Notes under the pieces: model-generated
Seen by the model: only the letters and a program-made list of their open reading frames with translations
Databases searched by the model: none
Told to the model about the DNA's origin: nothing
Assembly (NCBI GenBank): GCA_002409595.1
Contig: DHNQ01000029.1
Span: 282,980-346,979, forward strand
Length of the DNA stretch: 64,000 nt
Origin: Dysgonomonas sp. UBA5412
Lineage (GTDB): Bacteria; Bacteroidota; Bacteroidia; Bacteroidales; Dysgonomonadaceae
Direction of reading: 5' to 3'
Program-made: the position numbers and the translations under genes
Part shown: positions 17,834-26,276 of the stretch, piece after piece
How positions within the stretch are numbered: the stretch's first letter is position 1
How the letters are laid out: each line of letters begins with the position of its first letter

Positions 17834-19693
17834 ATGGATCTAACTTCACTATTATCGCCTATCAATATCACCTTAATTATATTGGTCATTGCTTCTGTTT
17901 TCTTTATGAGAGGAAAGGTTCGCTCCGATTTGGTAGCAGTATGTTCGCTTCTTGCTTTAGTATTGTTCGGTATATTGAATCCGACCGAAGCATTAGCAGG
18001 CTTCTCAAATCCGGTAGTAATAATGATGATTGGTCTATTTGTGGTAGGAGCCGGAATTTTCCGTACAGGGCTTGCAAAAATGATCAGTAGTAAAATATTA
18101 CAAACAGCAGGAAATAGCGAAAACAAACTCTTTATACTTGTTATGCTTGCAACAGCCTCGATAGGTGCTTTTGTTAGCAATACAGGTACGGTTGCGGTAA
18201 TGATGCCCATTATTGTAAGTATGGCAGCCAGTGCCAACATTAGTCCCCGCAGATATCTTATGCCTTTGGCTTTTGCCAGTAGTATGGGGATGTTTACATT
18301 GATCAGTACACCACCCAATCTTGTTATTCAAGATGCTTTGATAAATGCAGGGTATCAGGCACTATCATTCTTTTCTTTTGCGCCCATAGGATTTGTAGCC
18401 TTATCAATAGGTGTGGTTGTTTTGTTCTTTTTGAGTAAGCTTCTTATATCTAAGCAAGGCGCTTCGGACAACAAGAAGAAACAAGGCAAATCGCTGAAAG
18501 AACTTGCAGAAGAATATAATCTTTCGCATCAATCTTATAAGATAGAGGTGAAAAATGATTCTCCTTTGACCAACAAAAGCCTTGCTGAATTACAAATTGC
18601 AACCAACTACAATATCAGTATAAGTAAAATAATAAGACGAACAGGAAGTTCGAGATTCAGAAAGAAGTTTGTAGAAGAAGTTGCCGGGCCAAAATCGGTA
18701 ATACAAAAAGACGATATTCTATATTGTCATGGAGAAATGGAAAGTATAGAACGTTTCGTTCTTGAAAACAACTTAATATTCGACAAAGAAGATAATAACC
18801 TAAGAGCATTTCCCGAGTTCCAAGACTCAGGTATTGCCGAAGTCTTTATCATGCCCAATTCGAAATTGATAAACCGTACTATATCCGAAATACAATTCCG
18901 TGAAGAATATAATGTAAATGTATTGGGTATTCAGCGACAGAAAGAGTATCAGATGCACGATATAAAAAACACAAAACTCCATTCGGGCGATGCTCTCTTA
19001 ATACAAGGTACATGGAAAGACCTTGCAAACTTAGACAACAGGCAGGATGATCTTGTCTTAGTCGGGCAACCTCTTCAAGAGGCTTCTAAAGTAACACTCG
19101 ATCAGAAAGCACCGATCGCCGCCATTATTATGATACTGATGGTAATAGCTATGGTTTTTGAACTACTGCCTTCTGTTATAGCAATTATGCTTGCAGCAAT
19201 AGCAATGGTCGTTACCGGATGCTTGCGCAATGTAGAAGAAGCATACAGCAGTATCAACTGGGAAAGTGTTGTACTAATAGGGGCAATGTTGCCAATGGCT
19301 ACGGCTTTTCAGAATACGGGTGTCGACACTTTAATTTCAGGCGAATTGGTCAATCAACTAGGAGGAATGGGACCTTATGCCTTGATGGCAGGAATATATT
19401 TCTGCACCTCCCTGCTTACCATGTTTATAAGTAATACGGCAACGGCTGTACTGTTTACTCCCATTGCCCTGAAAGCTGCCATAGAAATGGGCGTTAGTCC
19501 TTATCCATTCCTTTTTGCAGTAGCTGTGGCAGCCGGTATGTGTTTTGCATCGCCATTCTCTACTCCTCCGAATGCACTTGTTATGACTGCCGGACGATAT
19601 AGCTTTATGGATTATATTAAAGTGGGATTACCCTTACAAGTTATTATGGGTATAGTGATGATATTGGTATTGCCTTTACTATTCCCTTTTTGA
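17834..19693 (+). CDS. SLC13/DASS-family permease with two TrkA-C domains
   Basis: 619-residue inner-membrane transporter of the divalent anion:Na+ symporter (ion transporter) superfamily. The N-terminal block of about six spans (5-205) includes the signature around SNTGTVAVMMP; a cytoplasmic insert (about 215-400) carries two TrkA-C/RCK-C ligand-binding domains; the second membrane block (about 415-615) repeats the signature in SNTATAVLFTP. Relatives carry sulfate, dicarboxylates or other anions, and the substrate here is not decided by sequence. It is convergent with the GAF-domain gene, with only 11 bp between stops. Confidence 0.92.
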   Translation: MDLTSLLSPINITLIILVIASVFFMRGKVRSDLVAVCSLLALVLFGILNPTEALAGFSNPVVIMMIGLFVVGAGIFRTGLAKMISSKILQTAGNSENKLFILVMLATASIGAFVSNTGTVAVMMPIIVSMAASANISPRRYLMPLAFASSMGMFTLISTPPNLVIQDALINAGYQALSFFSFAPIGFVALSIGVVVLFFLSKLLISKQGASDNKKKQGKSLKELAEEYNLSHQSYKIEVKNDSPLTNKSLAELQIATNYNISISKIIRRTGSSRFRKKFVEEVAGPKSVIQKDDILYCHGEMESIERFVLENNLIFDKEDNNLRAFPEFQDSGIAEVFIMPNSKLINRTISEIQFREEYNVNVLGIQRQKEYQMHDIKNTKLHSGDALLIQGTWKDLANLDNRQDDLVLVGQPLQEASKVTLDQKAPIAAIIMILMVIAMVFELLPSVIAIMLAAIAMVVTGCLRNVEEAYSSINWESVVLIGAMLPMATAFQNTGVDTLISGELVNQLGGMGPYALMAGIYFCTSLLTMFISNTATAVLFTPIALKAAIEMGVSPYPFLFAVAVAAGMCFASPFSTPPNALVMTAGRYSFMDYIKVGLPLQVIMGIVMILVLPLLFPF

Positions 19694-19704
19694 GAGAATA
19701 GAAA

Positions 19705-20184
19705 CTAAAAATGCTTTTGTAAAAGTTTTACTATTTCTTGAAGATAATGGGCATCTGTCTGATCAAAATAATTAAGATGCTCACTGTCTATATCTAATAC
19801 AGCAATCACCTCGTCTTTATCGAAGATAGGCACTACAATCTCAGATTGTGATGCTGCATCGCAGGCAATATGTCCGGGAAAGAGATTTACATCATCAACC
19901 ACGACTGTTCGTTTTTCTTTCCATGATGTACCACATACACCTTTGCCATACTTGATACGAGTGCAAGCTATTGTTCCCTGAAAAGGACCTAGAACAAGTT
20001 CTTCACGTTTAACAATATAGAAACCAACCCAAAAGAAGCCAAAAATCTGTTTTAAGGCTGCCGAGATATTTGCCATATTGGCAATAGTATCTTCCTCATC
20101 GCCAATCAATGCCTTCAATTGAGGGAGGAGTGATTGATAGATTTCAGACCGAGAAGATCCTGATGTATGAATAGAATGTGACAT
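19705..20184 (-). CDS. msrC: Free methionine-R-sulfoxide reductase (GAF domain)
   Basis: 159-residue single GAF-domain enzyme that reduces free L-methionine-(R)-sulfoxide using thioredoxin. The three catalytic/resolving cysteines are present at residues 74 (IACTRI), 84 (GVCGTSW) and 108 (HIACDA), in the same spacing as E. coli fRMsr Cys84/94/118. The acidic pocket residues in EIVVPI and LDIDSE are also kept. It lies 48 bp downstream of gmhA on the minus strand and may share its transcript. Confidence 0.93.
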   Translation of the reverse strand: MSHSIHTSGSSRSEIYQSLLPQLKALIGDEEDTIANMANISAALKQIFGFFWVGFYIVKREELVLGPFQGTIACTRIKYGKGVCGTSWKEKRTVVVDDVNLFPGHIACDAASQSEIVVPIFDKDEVIAVLDIDSEHLNYFDQTDAHYLQEIVKLLQKHF

Positions 20185-20232
20185 TCAGATTTCTTTATTT
20201 TGATTTCAGAAAAAAGGCTTTAATATTAAAGA

Positions 20233-20823
20233 TTACTTCAAATCTCCAAAAAGCTTTTCCTCTACGATACAGCATATTATATGCCCTATCAGAATATGAG
20301 ACTCTTGAATACGAGGAGTCTCATCTGATGGAACTTTTATACAGAGATCGCACAGACCGGCAGCTTTACCACCGTTATTTCCGGTAAGGATAATAGACTT
20401 AACGCCTCTTTCACGACATGCTTCAATAGCTTTCAGTATATTTGCCGAATTACCCGATGTTGTTATGCCAATAAATACATCTCCCTCTCTTCCATGAGCT
20501 TGTATCTGACGCTCAAACAATCGGTCAAAACCATAATCATTGCCAATTGCTGTAAGAATAGAGGTATCGGTAGAAAGAGCAATAGACGGAATGCCCGGAC
20601 GATCGAAATAGAAACGACTGACAAACTCGCCTGCAATATGCTGAGCATCTGCCGCACTACCGCCATTGCCTGCAAGCATGGTTTTGAAGCCATTCTCATA
20701 AGCTTCCGTCACACAAATTGCCGCCTGATCTATAATTCTTAGCAACTCAGGATCTGCAAGCATTTTTTGCTTTACTGAAATGGATTCCTCAATCTGTTGC
20801 GAAATAACTTTATCTATATACAT
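20233..20823 (-). CDS. gmhA: Phosphoheptose isomerase (D-sedoheptulose 7-phosphate isomerase)
   Basis: SIS-domain enzyme converting sedoheptulose 7-phosphate to D-glycero-D-manno-heptose 7-phosphate, the first step of ADP-heptose synthesis for the LPS core; cytoplasmic. The 196 residues match GmhA. The phosphosugar loop GNGGSAADAQHIAGEF is at about 53-68, STDTS near 84-88, TSGNSANI near 119-126, and the C-terminal His-containing helix ESHILIGHIIC carries the catalytic/zinc His. No other heptose gene is adjacent. Confidence 0.94.
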   Translation of the reverse strand: MYIDKVISQQIEESISVKQKMLADPELLRIIDQAAICVTEAYENGFKTMLAGNGGSAADAQHIAGEFVSRFYFDRPGIPSIALSTDTSILTAIGNDYGFDRLFERQIQAHGREGDVFIGITTSGNSANILKAIEACRERGVKSIILTGNNGGKAAGLCDLCIKVPSDETPRIQESHILIGHIICCIVEEKLFGDLK

Positions 20824-20855
20824 GTATAATATATAATTACAGTATTTATAGCGAA

Positions 20856-20863
20856 CAAAGGTA
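20856..20863 (-). promoter_or_regulatory. -7 promoter box of gmhA
   Basis: TACCTTTG on the minus strand (CAAAGGTA on plus), 32 nt before the gmhA ATG. Confidence 0.5.
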
Positions 20864-20917
20864 CGATATAAAAGTAAATTATTAAAATTAACACCCCTGT
20901 TCTGTTATTCAGAAAGA

Positions 20918-20948
20918 CAAAACTCCTTTGATTTCATTGGGAGTTTTG
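20918..20948 (-). terminator. Hairpin downstream of the secreted-protein gene
   Basis: CAAAACTCC / GGAGTTTTG (9 bp) with a 13-nt loop, 19 bp past the stop at 20967 on the minus strand. The T run is weak, so termination is likely but not certain. Confidence 0.6.
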
Positions 20949-20966
20949 ATTCGCATCTATATATAG

Positions 20967-22211
20967 TTAAGGCTGTTGCATATCTATTTGGTCCTGACTG
21001 ATAGAGAACGGCAATGCATATAGTTGAGTATATGGACCAAAATAACCAGGGGAATGATTTCGCACATTAATAGCATTTGTGCCTGTTCCAAAAGAGTCAG
21101 GACTAACATATAACTGTAAAAAGACTCTTACAGTTTTTGAAGGTTTTACATAATGTGGGTATCCGGGTACTTCGCCTATATTAGCATCTCCATACTGATC
21201 TACATCGTCTTGTGTAATTGATATAGGGATTGCACCTGAGCCATAATAATCTGAAACAGAACTAGCATATGTCGGATTTAAAATTATTGACTCCACATTT
21301 GTCAGGGCTGTGGGTCTAACAGCTTTCGATGCATTATTCTGTTCCTTAGAAAGAAATACAGCAGCAAAAGGTCTAGCCCCAGTTTTTCCATTCACTACTG
21401 AAACCCACATTGAAAAGTTAATTTGGTAATATCCGATCGGAAGATCAATAAACGTTCCCGAATAAGCAGTGGAATTAGTTTCATTATTCGTAGGGGTATT
21501 TCTCATTTCTTCATACCAATTTTCGCCACGATTCACTTGCAACACTCCTAAATTAGCCACTGCAGTTCCTAAAGTTTGCCAACTACCCACTCCAAAAGCA
21601 TCGGAAGTAAGCACTTTTCCCTGAGGGCTGCCAAGACTACTATTATCCACTAGTTTAATCATATTTCCTTTAGGAACTTCAATATCTAAAGCAGCAGTCC
21701 CTGTTGCAGGAGTACTTCTAAGCACTGTATTCCCTTGTACCGAAAGTTGTGCATCTTTATCTATCGGGGTATTGGTTCCTATTGCAGCTGCACCCATTAA
21801 GTAAGCAGACCTATCATTATCAATAGCCGGTTTCTGATTCTTCACATCATACCAAGCCCCTCCAGCCAGCAAATTCCACATTTCGCCATTCCATGAATAC
21901 ATTCCTTTTTGTAAATCAGTCGTTATCTTTGTATTATAAACCACAAGTCCGACATGCAATTTTTTATTACCAGGAGTAGTCACAGCACAAGGCTCAAGTT
22001 TATTAATTTCTTGCAGCTCTACTCGGGGCATACCCAGCCCTTTAGTTGAATTAGCTTTTCCTTCATCTCCTTCTTCATTCTCTTTTTCCTTTAATTCTAG
22101 CAACGTTCCTTCTACTGGAGCAGTTCCACTACCTATTGTTACCTGAGATCGTAATATTGTAGGTATAAGCAAAGAGAAGATAAGAAGGCATTGTGTTAGT
22201 TTTCGTTTCAT
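20967..22211 (-). CDS. Secreted protein of unknown function
   Basis: 414 residues. A Sec signal peptide (about 1-22, hydrophobic core LLIFSLLIPTIL, cleavage after RSQ) is followed by a mature start QVTIGSGTAPVEGTLLELKE. That start resembles the N-termini of cell-surface/fibre-like proteins frequent in Bacteroidota (VGIGT...P..LDI-type opening). The middle has the phrase GTAALDIEVPKGN, and the C-terminal half looks beta-rich with a jelly-roll-like pattern. No catalytic motif or known adhesin domain is obvious and I do not assign a function. Its own promoter (22265-22272), a 654-bp upstream gap and a downstream hairpin indicate an independent unit. Confidence 0.75.
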   Translation of the reverse strand: MKRKLTQCLLIFSLLIPTILRSQVTIGSGTAPVEGTLLELKEKENEEGDEGKANSTKGLGMPRVELQEINKLEPCAVTTPGNKKLHVGLVVYNTKITTDLQKGMYSWNGEMWNLLAGGAWYDVKNQKPAIDNDRSAYLMGAAAIGTNTPIDKDAQLSVQGNTVLRSTPATGTAALDIEVPKGNMIKLVDNSSLGSPQGKVLTSDAFGVGSWQTLGTAVANLGVLQVNRGENWYEEMRNTPTNNETNSTAYSGTFIDLPIGYYQINFSMWVSVVNGKTGARPFAAVFLSKEQNNASKAVRPTALTNVESIILNPTYASSVSDYYGSGAIPISITQDDVDQYGDANIGEVPGYPHYVKPSKTVRVFLQLYVSPDSFGTGTNAINVRNHSPGYFGPYTQLYALPFSISQDQIDMQQP

Positions 22212-22264
22212 AAGTGTTTATATAAGTCATTTTTCTATTTCTCAGTGATGAAATCACCATCTTA

Positions 22265-22272
22265 CAAAGCTA
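22265..22272 (-). promoter_or_regulatory. -7 promoter box of the secreted-protein gene
   Basis: TAGCTTTG on the minus strand (CAAAGCTA on plus), 53 nt before the ATG at 22211. Confidence 0.5.
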
Positions 22273-22853
22273 CTCCATTCTTTTCAAAAAGAAAAATACC
22301 AAAACTATTTATGAGATGATTATGCTTCATTCTTCTGCAAATATTATCAATTGTCCTTTTATATAACATATACACCTCCCAAAATGCACATATATAACTA
22401 ACAATCAACGCATTAGAACACTACATACAGGCTCTTATTTTCATCAATATTATGAATTTCAAACATCTAACAATTAGCTCTTTATATGCTTTCAGATGTT
22501 CATTCTTTACATTTTTCAGACATTTGATTAAATGCATTGATTAATGCTATTTACAATCAAGCTTTAACTCTTCTTAAAATCACTTAAAAGTGACGAATTC
22601 TATAAATGTGCATATCATTTTCAAGTATATCTTCCTGAATTTTAAGCTTAAAGGATAGATATTTCTCTCTAACATTAAAACTAATTTCTCCGTTTGCTTT
22701 TTCTTATTTTATTAAGACATAAAAAGTCTTTTTTGAATGAATGATGTCTATGTCAGAAATAACTTCCTATTGATTTCCTTTCACTTATACACCGGCAAGG
22801 AAAGTTCGAGAAAAATTGAAATATAAAAGCTACAAAAGTTAGTAACATATGCT

Positions 22854-22861
22854 TATCTTTG
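22854..22861 (+). promoter_or_regulatory. -7 promoter box abutting the HU/SPOR gene start
   Basis: TATCTTTG ends only 4 nt before the ATG at 22866, so transcription should begin at or next to the start codon. Confidence 0.65.
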
Positions 22862-22865
22862 CAAT

Positions 22866-23789
22866 ATGAGAAAGACTATATTTGAATATTTAGAGTTTGC
22901 ACTTTCGGCTTACAATTGTGTTGTCATCCCCGATTTCGGAGGATTCATAATGAATGTAAACCCGGCAGTTTTATCTATCAGCGGAGAGATAAAGCCACCC
23001 AAGCAAAGCATAGTATTCAACCCCGTACTGAAACATGATGACGGCATTTTGGCATCATACATATCTAAAGGCGAGGAGGTATCATACAACACAGCTTTAA
23101 AAAAAATAAAAGAATTTGTCTCTAATCTGAAAAATGATCTTAAATCAGGTAAAACAATTGAATGCGCAAAATTAGGAGTATTAAGAACTGATAATGACAA
23201 TATAGCTTTCATCGCAAAAGCTGATGCTATCTACCCTTCACTTTTCGGACTCTATCCTACCCGGATAAAACAGTTGGGAATGATAGAACAAAGTGTGACA
23301 AAAGAAAAGAGATCCCTTTCGTTGCGATATGCAGCCACCGGTATAGCCGCAGCCATAGCAGCCCTTATGATGTTTATAGCACCGGGAGGAAGCATAAAAG
23401 ACGCCAATAATATCAATACACAGAAGGCAGATTTTATGTCGAGCATTACAGCAACGCTTTCATCGCGCCAAAATAGCATCGAACCGATCAGTCAGCCCGA
23501 AGAAAAAATAGCTAAAGAGGAAACCGCAATTGAGCAAAAAGTTGCCCCTACTCGCACATACTACATCATAATAGGAGGAGAAGATTCTCCAGCAAGAGCA
23601 GATCGCCTACTTAACAAAATGAAAGAATCGGGCTTTGCAGATGCTAAAATATTGGAAACTTCGGATAGATACAGAATATATATTTCATCTTTCGATGACA
23701 AGAGTGAGGCTGAATCGTTCCTTACATCTTTCAGAAAAGAAAATCCCAAATATGAAACGGCTTGGTTATTTTCGAAACGAAATCGTTAA
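22866..23789 (+). CDS. HU-like DNA-binding / SPOR-domain transmembrane protein
   Basis: 307 residues with three parts. Residues about 1-135 resemble the bacterial HU-CCDC81 domain, an HU/IHF-like DNA-binding fold (FEYLEFALSAY, VIPDFGGFI). A single hydrophobic span follows at about 156-174 (YAATGIAAAIAALMMF). Residues about 229-304 are a SPOR domain (TYYIIIGGEDSPARAD ... YRIYISSFDD), which in other proteins binds denuded septal peptidoglycan. The topology would put the HU part in the cytoplasm and SPOR in the periplasm. That architecture is known in Bacteroidota but its role is not settled; a link between nucleoid and division site is inference. Confidence 0.88.
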   Translation: MRKTIFEYLEFALSAYNCVVIPDFGGFIMNVNPAVLSISGEIKPPKQSIVFNPVLKHDDGILASYISKGEEVSYNTALKKIKEFVSNLKNDLKSGKTIECAKLGVLRTDNDNIAFIAKADAIYPSLFGLYPTRIKQLGMIEQSVTKEKRSLSLRYAATGIAAAIAALMMFIAPGGSIKDANNINTQKADFMSSITATLSSRQNSIEPISQPEEKIAKEETAIEQKVAPTRTYYIIIGGEDSPARADRLLNKMKESGFADAKILETSDRYRIYISSFDDKSEAESFLTSFRKENPKYETAWLFSKRNR

Positions 23790-23812
23790 TATATCAAATA
23801 TTACAACATAAT

Positions 23813-23845
23813 AAAAAAGTCCGAATCTAAAATTCGGACTTTTTT
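23813..23845. terminator. Bidirectional terminator between HU/SPOR gene and upp
   Basis: GTCCGAAT / ATTCGGAC extended by six A-T pairs on each side; it serves both convergent genes. Confidence 0.9.
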
Positions 23846-23869
23846 ATTTCTATATATTTAAGCCTTTTA

Positions 23870-24544
23870 TTACTCTTTCTCTCCATACGCCAGATCGCCC
23901 GCATCACCCAATCCGGGAACGATGTAAGCCGATTCATCCAAATCCGGATCAATAGCTGCTGCCCAAATAGTAGTTTTATCTTGAGGAAAATTATTTTGAC
24001 AATATTCGATAGCCTGACGACTGGCTATAATCGTTGCTATATGTATATGCTTAGGCTTTCCCTTTGTCAACAATGCCTGATAGGACAAATCCATACTGCC
24101 ACCTGTTGCCAACATAGGATCGGTTAAGATCAGTACCTTGTCATCTATCTTCGGAGAAGCAATATATTCGATATGCACATGAAAACTTTGATGATTTTCA
24201 CGATATTTACGGTAAGCCGAGACAAAAGCATTTTCGGCATTATCGAAACAGTTCAAAAAGCCATGATGATATACCAATCCTGCTCTCAAAATAGTGGCTA
24301 TAACAATACCGTCTGTCGGAACATTTGTCGTTGAAAGCCCTAAAGGTGTCGTAGTTTCCAGACTGGCATAGTTTAAAGTGCGGCTGATCTCATAAGCCAT
24401 AATTTCGCCTATTCGTTCGATATTACGTCTGAAACGCATACTGTCTTTTTGAATTTCTACATCGCGTAGTTCACTTACAAAACGGTTGAGAACCGTATTC
24501 TGTTCGGATAGATTTATTGTTTTCATTCTGAAATTTTGGGACAA
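23870..24544 (-). CDS. upp: Uracil phosphoribosyltransferase
   Basis: Pyrimidine salvage enzyme forming UMP from uracil and PRPP. The 224 residues contain the PRPP-binding motif LTDPMLATGGSM, the flexible region around TILRAGLVYHHGF and the C-terminal uracil-binding GLGDAGDLAYG. An alternative ATG six codons downstream (MKTINLSE) would give 218 residues and may be the true start. It is transcribed on the minus strand toward the shared terminator. Confidence 0.95.
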   Translation of the reverse strand: MSQNFRMKTINLSEQNTVLNRFVSELRDVEIQKDSMRFRRNIERIGEIMAYEISRTLNYASLETTTPLGLSTTNVPTDGIVIATILRAGLVYHHGFLNCFDNAENAFVSAYRKYRENHQSFHVHIEYIASPKIDDKVLILTDPMLATGGSMDLSYQALLTKGKPKHIHIATIIASRQAIEYCQNNFPQDKTTIWAAAIDPDLDESAYIVPGLGDAGDLAYGEKE

Positions 24545-24589
24545 AATTAGTTTTTTTCTTTCAATTATACAGATTTACATATTATGATT

Positions 24590-25339
24590 TTATAACTCTT
24601 TAGCCCAAATATCCCAAGATGCTAATGCTTGCAACTCGAGCATTTCGGCTCCGTTCTTTATTGTAGCTCCGCGAGCCTTCCCCAATGCAAGGAACTTGGT
24701 TTCGGACGGATTGTAGACAAGATCGTATAACAGATGCTTGTCTGATATATATTGATAGGGGATATCCACCGCCTCATCTACTTTGGGATATGTACCTAAG
24801 GGCGTTGTATTGATAATAACCTTATTCTTTACGAGAACATCTTCATCCAGATCATCATAAGTCAACCCTGCTGATTTTGGATTACGGGAAACGAAGGTAT
24901 AACCGACACCCAGATTCTCCAAGGCTTTAGCTACCGCCTTAGAGGCTCCGCCTGTACCCAAAATCAAGGCCTGTTTATGCATATCTTTATTCAAGAGTGG
25001 AGATATAGAGTTTTGAAATCCAAGAATATCTGAATTATAGCCGATTAGCTGGAGGTTACCTCCTATGCGTTGAAATTTGACAACATTGATCGCACCAATA
25101 TCCTCTGCTTGCGGATCAAGTTTATCCAGAAAAGGAATGATACTTTCTTTATATGGAATGGTAACATTCAATCCTCTCAGATTGGAATGATCCTTTACAA
25201 TATCTGAGATCTGAGAAATATCCGGAATTTCAAATTTCACATATTCTGCATCTATCTTTTCTTTCTGAAATTTATCAGAAAAGAAACGAGGCGAAAATGA
25301 GTGAGTAAGGGGTTTTCCTATAATGCCATATAAATCCAT
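24590..25339 (-). CDS. aroE: Shikimate dehydrogenase
   Basis: NADP-dependent reduction of 3-dehydroshikimate in the shikimate pathway, cytoplasmic. With the start at 25339 the protein is 249 residues and begins MDLYGIIGKPLTHSFSP, as expected: shikimate-binding Ser14 and Ser16, catalytic Lys64 in NVTIPYK, and the nucleotide-binding GTGGASKAV near 120-128. A longer in-frame start at 25381 would overlap the OmpH-gene terminator hairpin and is rejected. Confidence 0.95.
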   Translation of the reverse strand: MDLYGIIGKPLTHSFSPRFFSDKFQKEKIDAEYVKFEIPDISQISDIVKDHSNLRGLNVTIPYKESIIPFLDKLDPQAEDIGAINVVKFQRIGGNLQLIGYNSDILGFQNSISPLLNKDMHKQALILGTGGASKAVAKALENLGVGYTFVSRNPKSAGLTYDDLDEDVLVKNKVIINTTPLGTYPKVDEAVDIPYQYISDKHLLYDLVYNPSETKFLALGKARGATIKNGAEMLELQALASWDIWAKEL

Positions 25340-25365
25340 ATCTGTTATTTTTCTCGGTAAGGTAT

Positions 25366-25400
25366 AAAAAAAGGATAACACCTAAAGCGGTTGCTATCCT
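25366..25400 (-). terminator. Terminator of the OmpH-like gene
   Basis: On the minus strand AGGATA / TATCCT with partial inner pairing, followed by seven T residues, between the OmpH-like stop and the aroE start. Confidence 0.75.
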
Positions 25401-25422
25401 ATTCTATATTTTTCAAATCATC

Positions 25423-26040
25423 TTATTTAGCCGATTCTGGTTTGTAACGACTATTTAGAAGAAGAAGAACATCTTTAGTTATATCATAAGAATCTTTTGC
25501 CAATAGTACGTTATCTAAACCTACATTATTAAAGATAACCTGATAATTTGCAGCTTTATTATAAATCTTAAGACAAGTACGTACTGAATCCGTAACCTGA
25601 CTGTTCATTTTATTCTGTTCTACAACATAATCTTCACGTAATTTTTCAGCAGTCGAATGCAAATCGGCTTCCAACTTTTGAATACGTAACGATTCTTGCT
25701 GCATACGTTCTTGACTTAGGAATGCATTATTTTGTGCTTTGCGTTGAAAATCTGCAACTTCATTCTCAAATTGTCTTTGTTTCTGTGTCAATGTCGCATT
25801 AGCACTATTGTACTTCTTCATCAGCACATCGTTAGCATCCTTGGCATATGTATAATTCATCAATAAAGAATCCATATTTACATAAGCGATAGGTAAGACT
25901 CCGGTTGAATCGCCTTTAGCGAATGAAGGGGATATTGCGCCTTCTGCTGAATCTTTCTTATTAGAAGTAAAGAACAAAATAAACAGAACGATTATTGCGA
26001 CAGCAAAAACACCGTTAATAACATAAGAGATATTCTTCAT
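25423..26040 (-). CDS. OmpH/Skp-like periplasmic chaperone family protein
   Basis: 205 residues: an N-terminal membrane anchor or uncleaved signal (about 8-24, VFAVAIIVLFILFF), a short linker, the strand IAYVNMDSLL typical of the OmpH/Skp family, a long charged coiled coil (about 75-145) and a C-terminal domain with LAKDSYDITKDVL. Skp relatives hold outer-membrane proteins during transit. The apparent membrane anchor differs from soluble E. coli Skp, and bamA is not adjacent, so the exact client role is unproven. Confidence 0.85.
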   Translation of the reverse strand: MKNISYVINGVFAVAIIVLFILFFTSNKKDSAEGAISPSFAKGDSTGVLPIAYVNMDSLLMNYTYAKDANDVLMKKYNSANATLTQKQRQFENEVADFQRKAQNNAFLSQERMQQESLRIQKLEADLHSTAEKLREDYVVEQNKMNSQVTDSVRTCLKIYNKAANYQVIFNNVGLDNVLLAKDSYDITKDVLLLLNSRYKPESAK

Positions 26041-26140
26041 TTATATAAATGCTTTTAGTTAATCTTCCCAACTCAAAAAAACTTTCGAATACAAATTTAT
26101 ATATTAATTCAATATAATGCCATTTTTTTGAACGACTTGG

Positions 26141-26148
26141 CAAAGATA
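26141..26148 (-). promoter_or_regulatory. -7 promoter box of the OmpH-like gene
   Basis: TATCTTTG on the minus strand (CAAAGATA on plus), about 100 nt before the ATG. A second TAnnTTTG match, TAAATTTG, lies nearer at 26092-26099; either could be used. Confidence 0.45.
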
Positions 26149-26276
26149 TATCTTTATGTTAAAAGAAAGCCCCTCGGAAACCTTTAAAAGTTGTAAAAAA
26201 ATTACTTTTTATGTGTTTATATCTATATTTTTATATCTTATTATAATAAACAAGGTTTCAATTAAAGAATATAAAC

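Larger units (their letters stand above)
22212..22865. other. Long intergenic region between divergent genes
   Basis: This 654-bp gap, the longest in the window, holds the -7 boxes of the two flanking genes (22265-22272 minus; 22854-22861 plus). It also contains a small palindrome TCACTTAAAAGTGA (22580-22593) and a weak hairpin AAGAC / GTCTT followed by T residues (about 22714-22734). No open frame with coding character and no RNA gene is recognisable in the remainder. Confidence 0.7.

Noticed and set aside
25340..25381. Longer aroE start at 25381
   Set aside because: It would reach into the terminator hairpin of the upstream gene, and the extra 14 residues do not match shikimate dehydrogenases.
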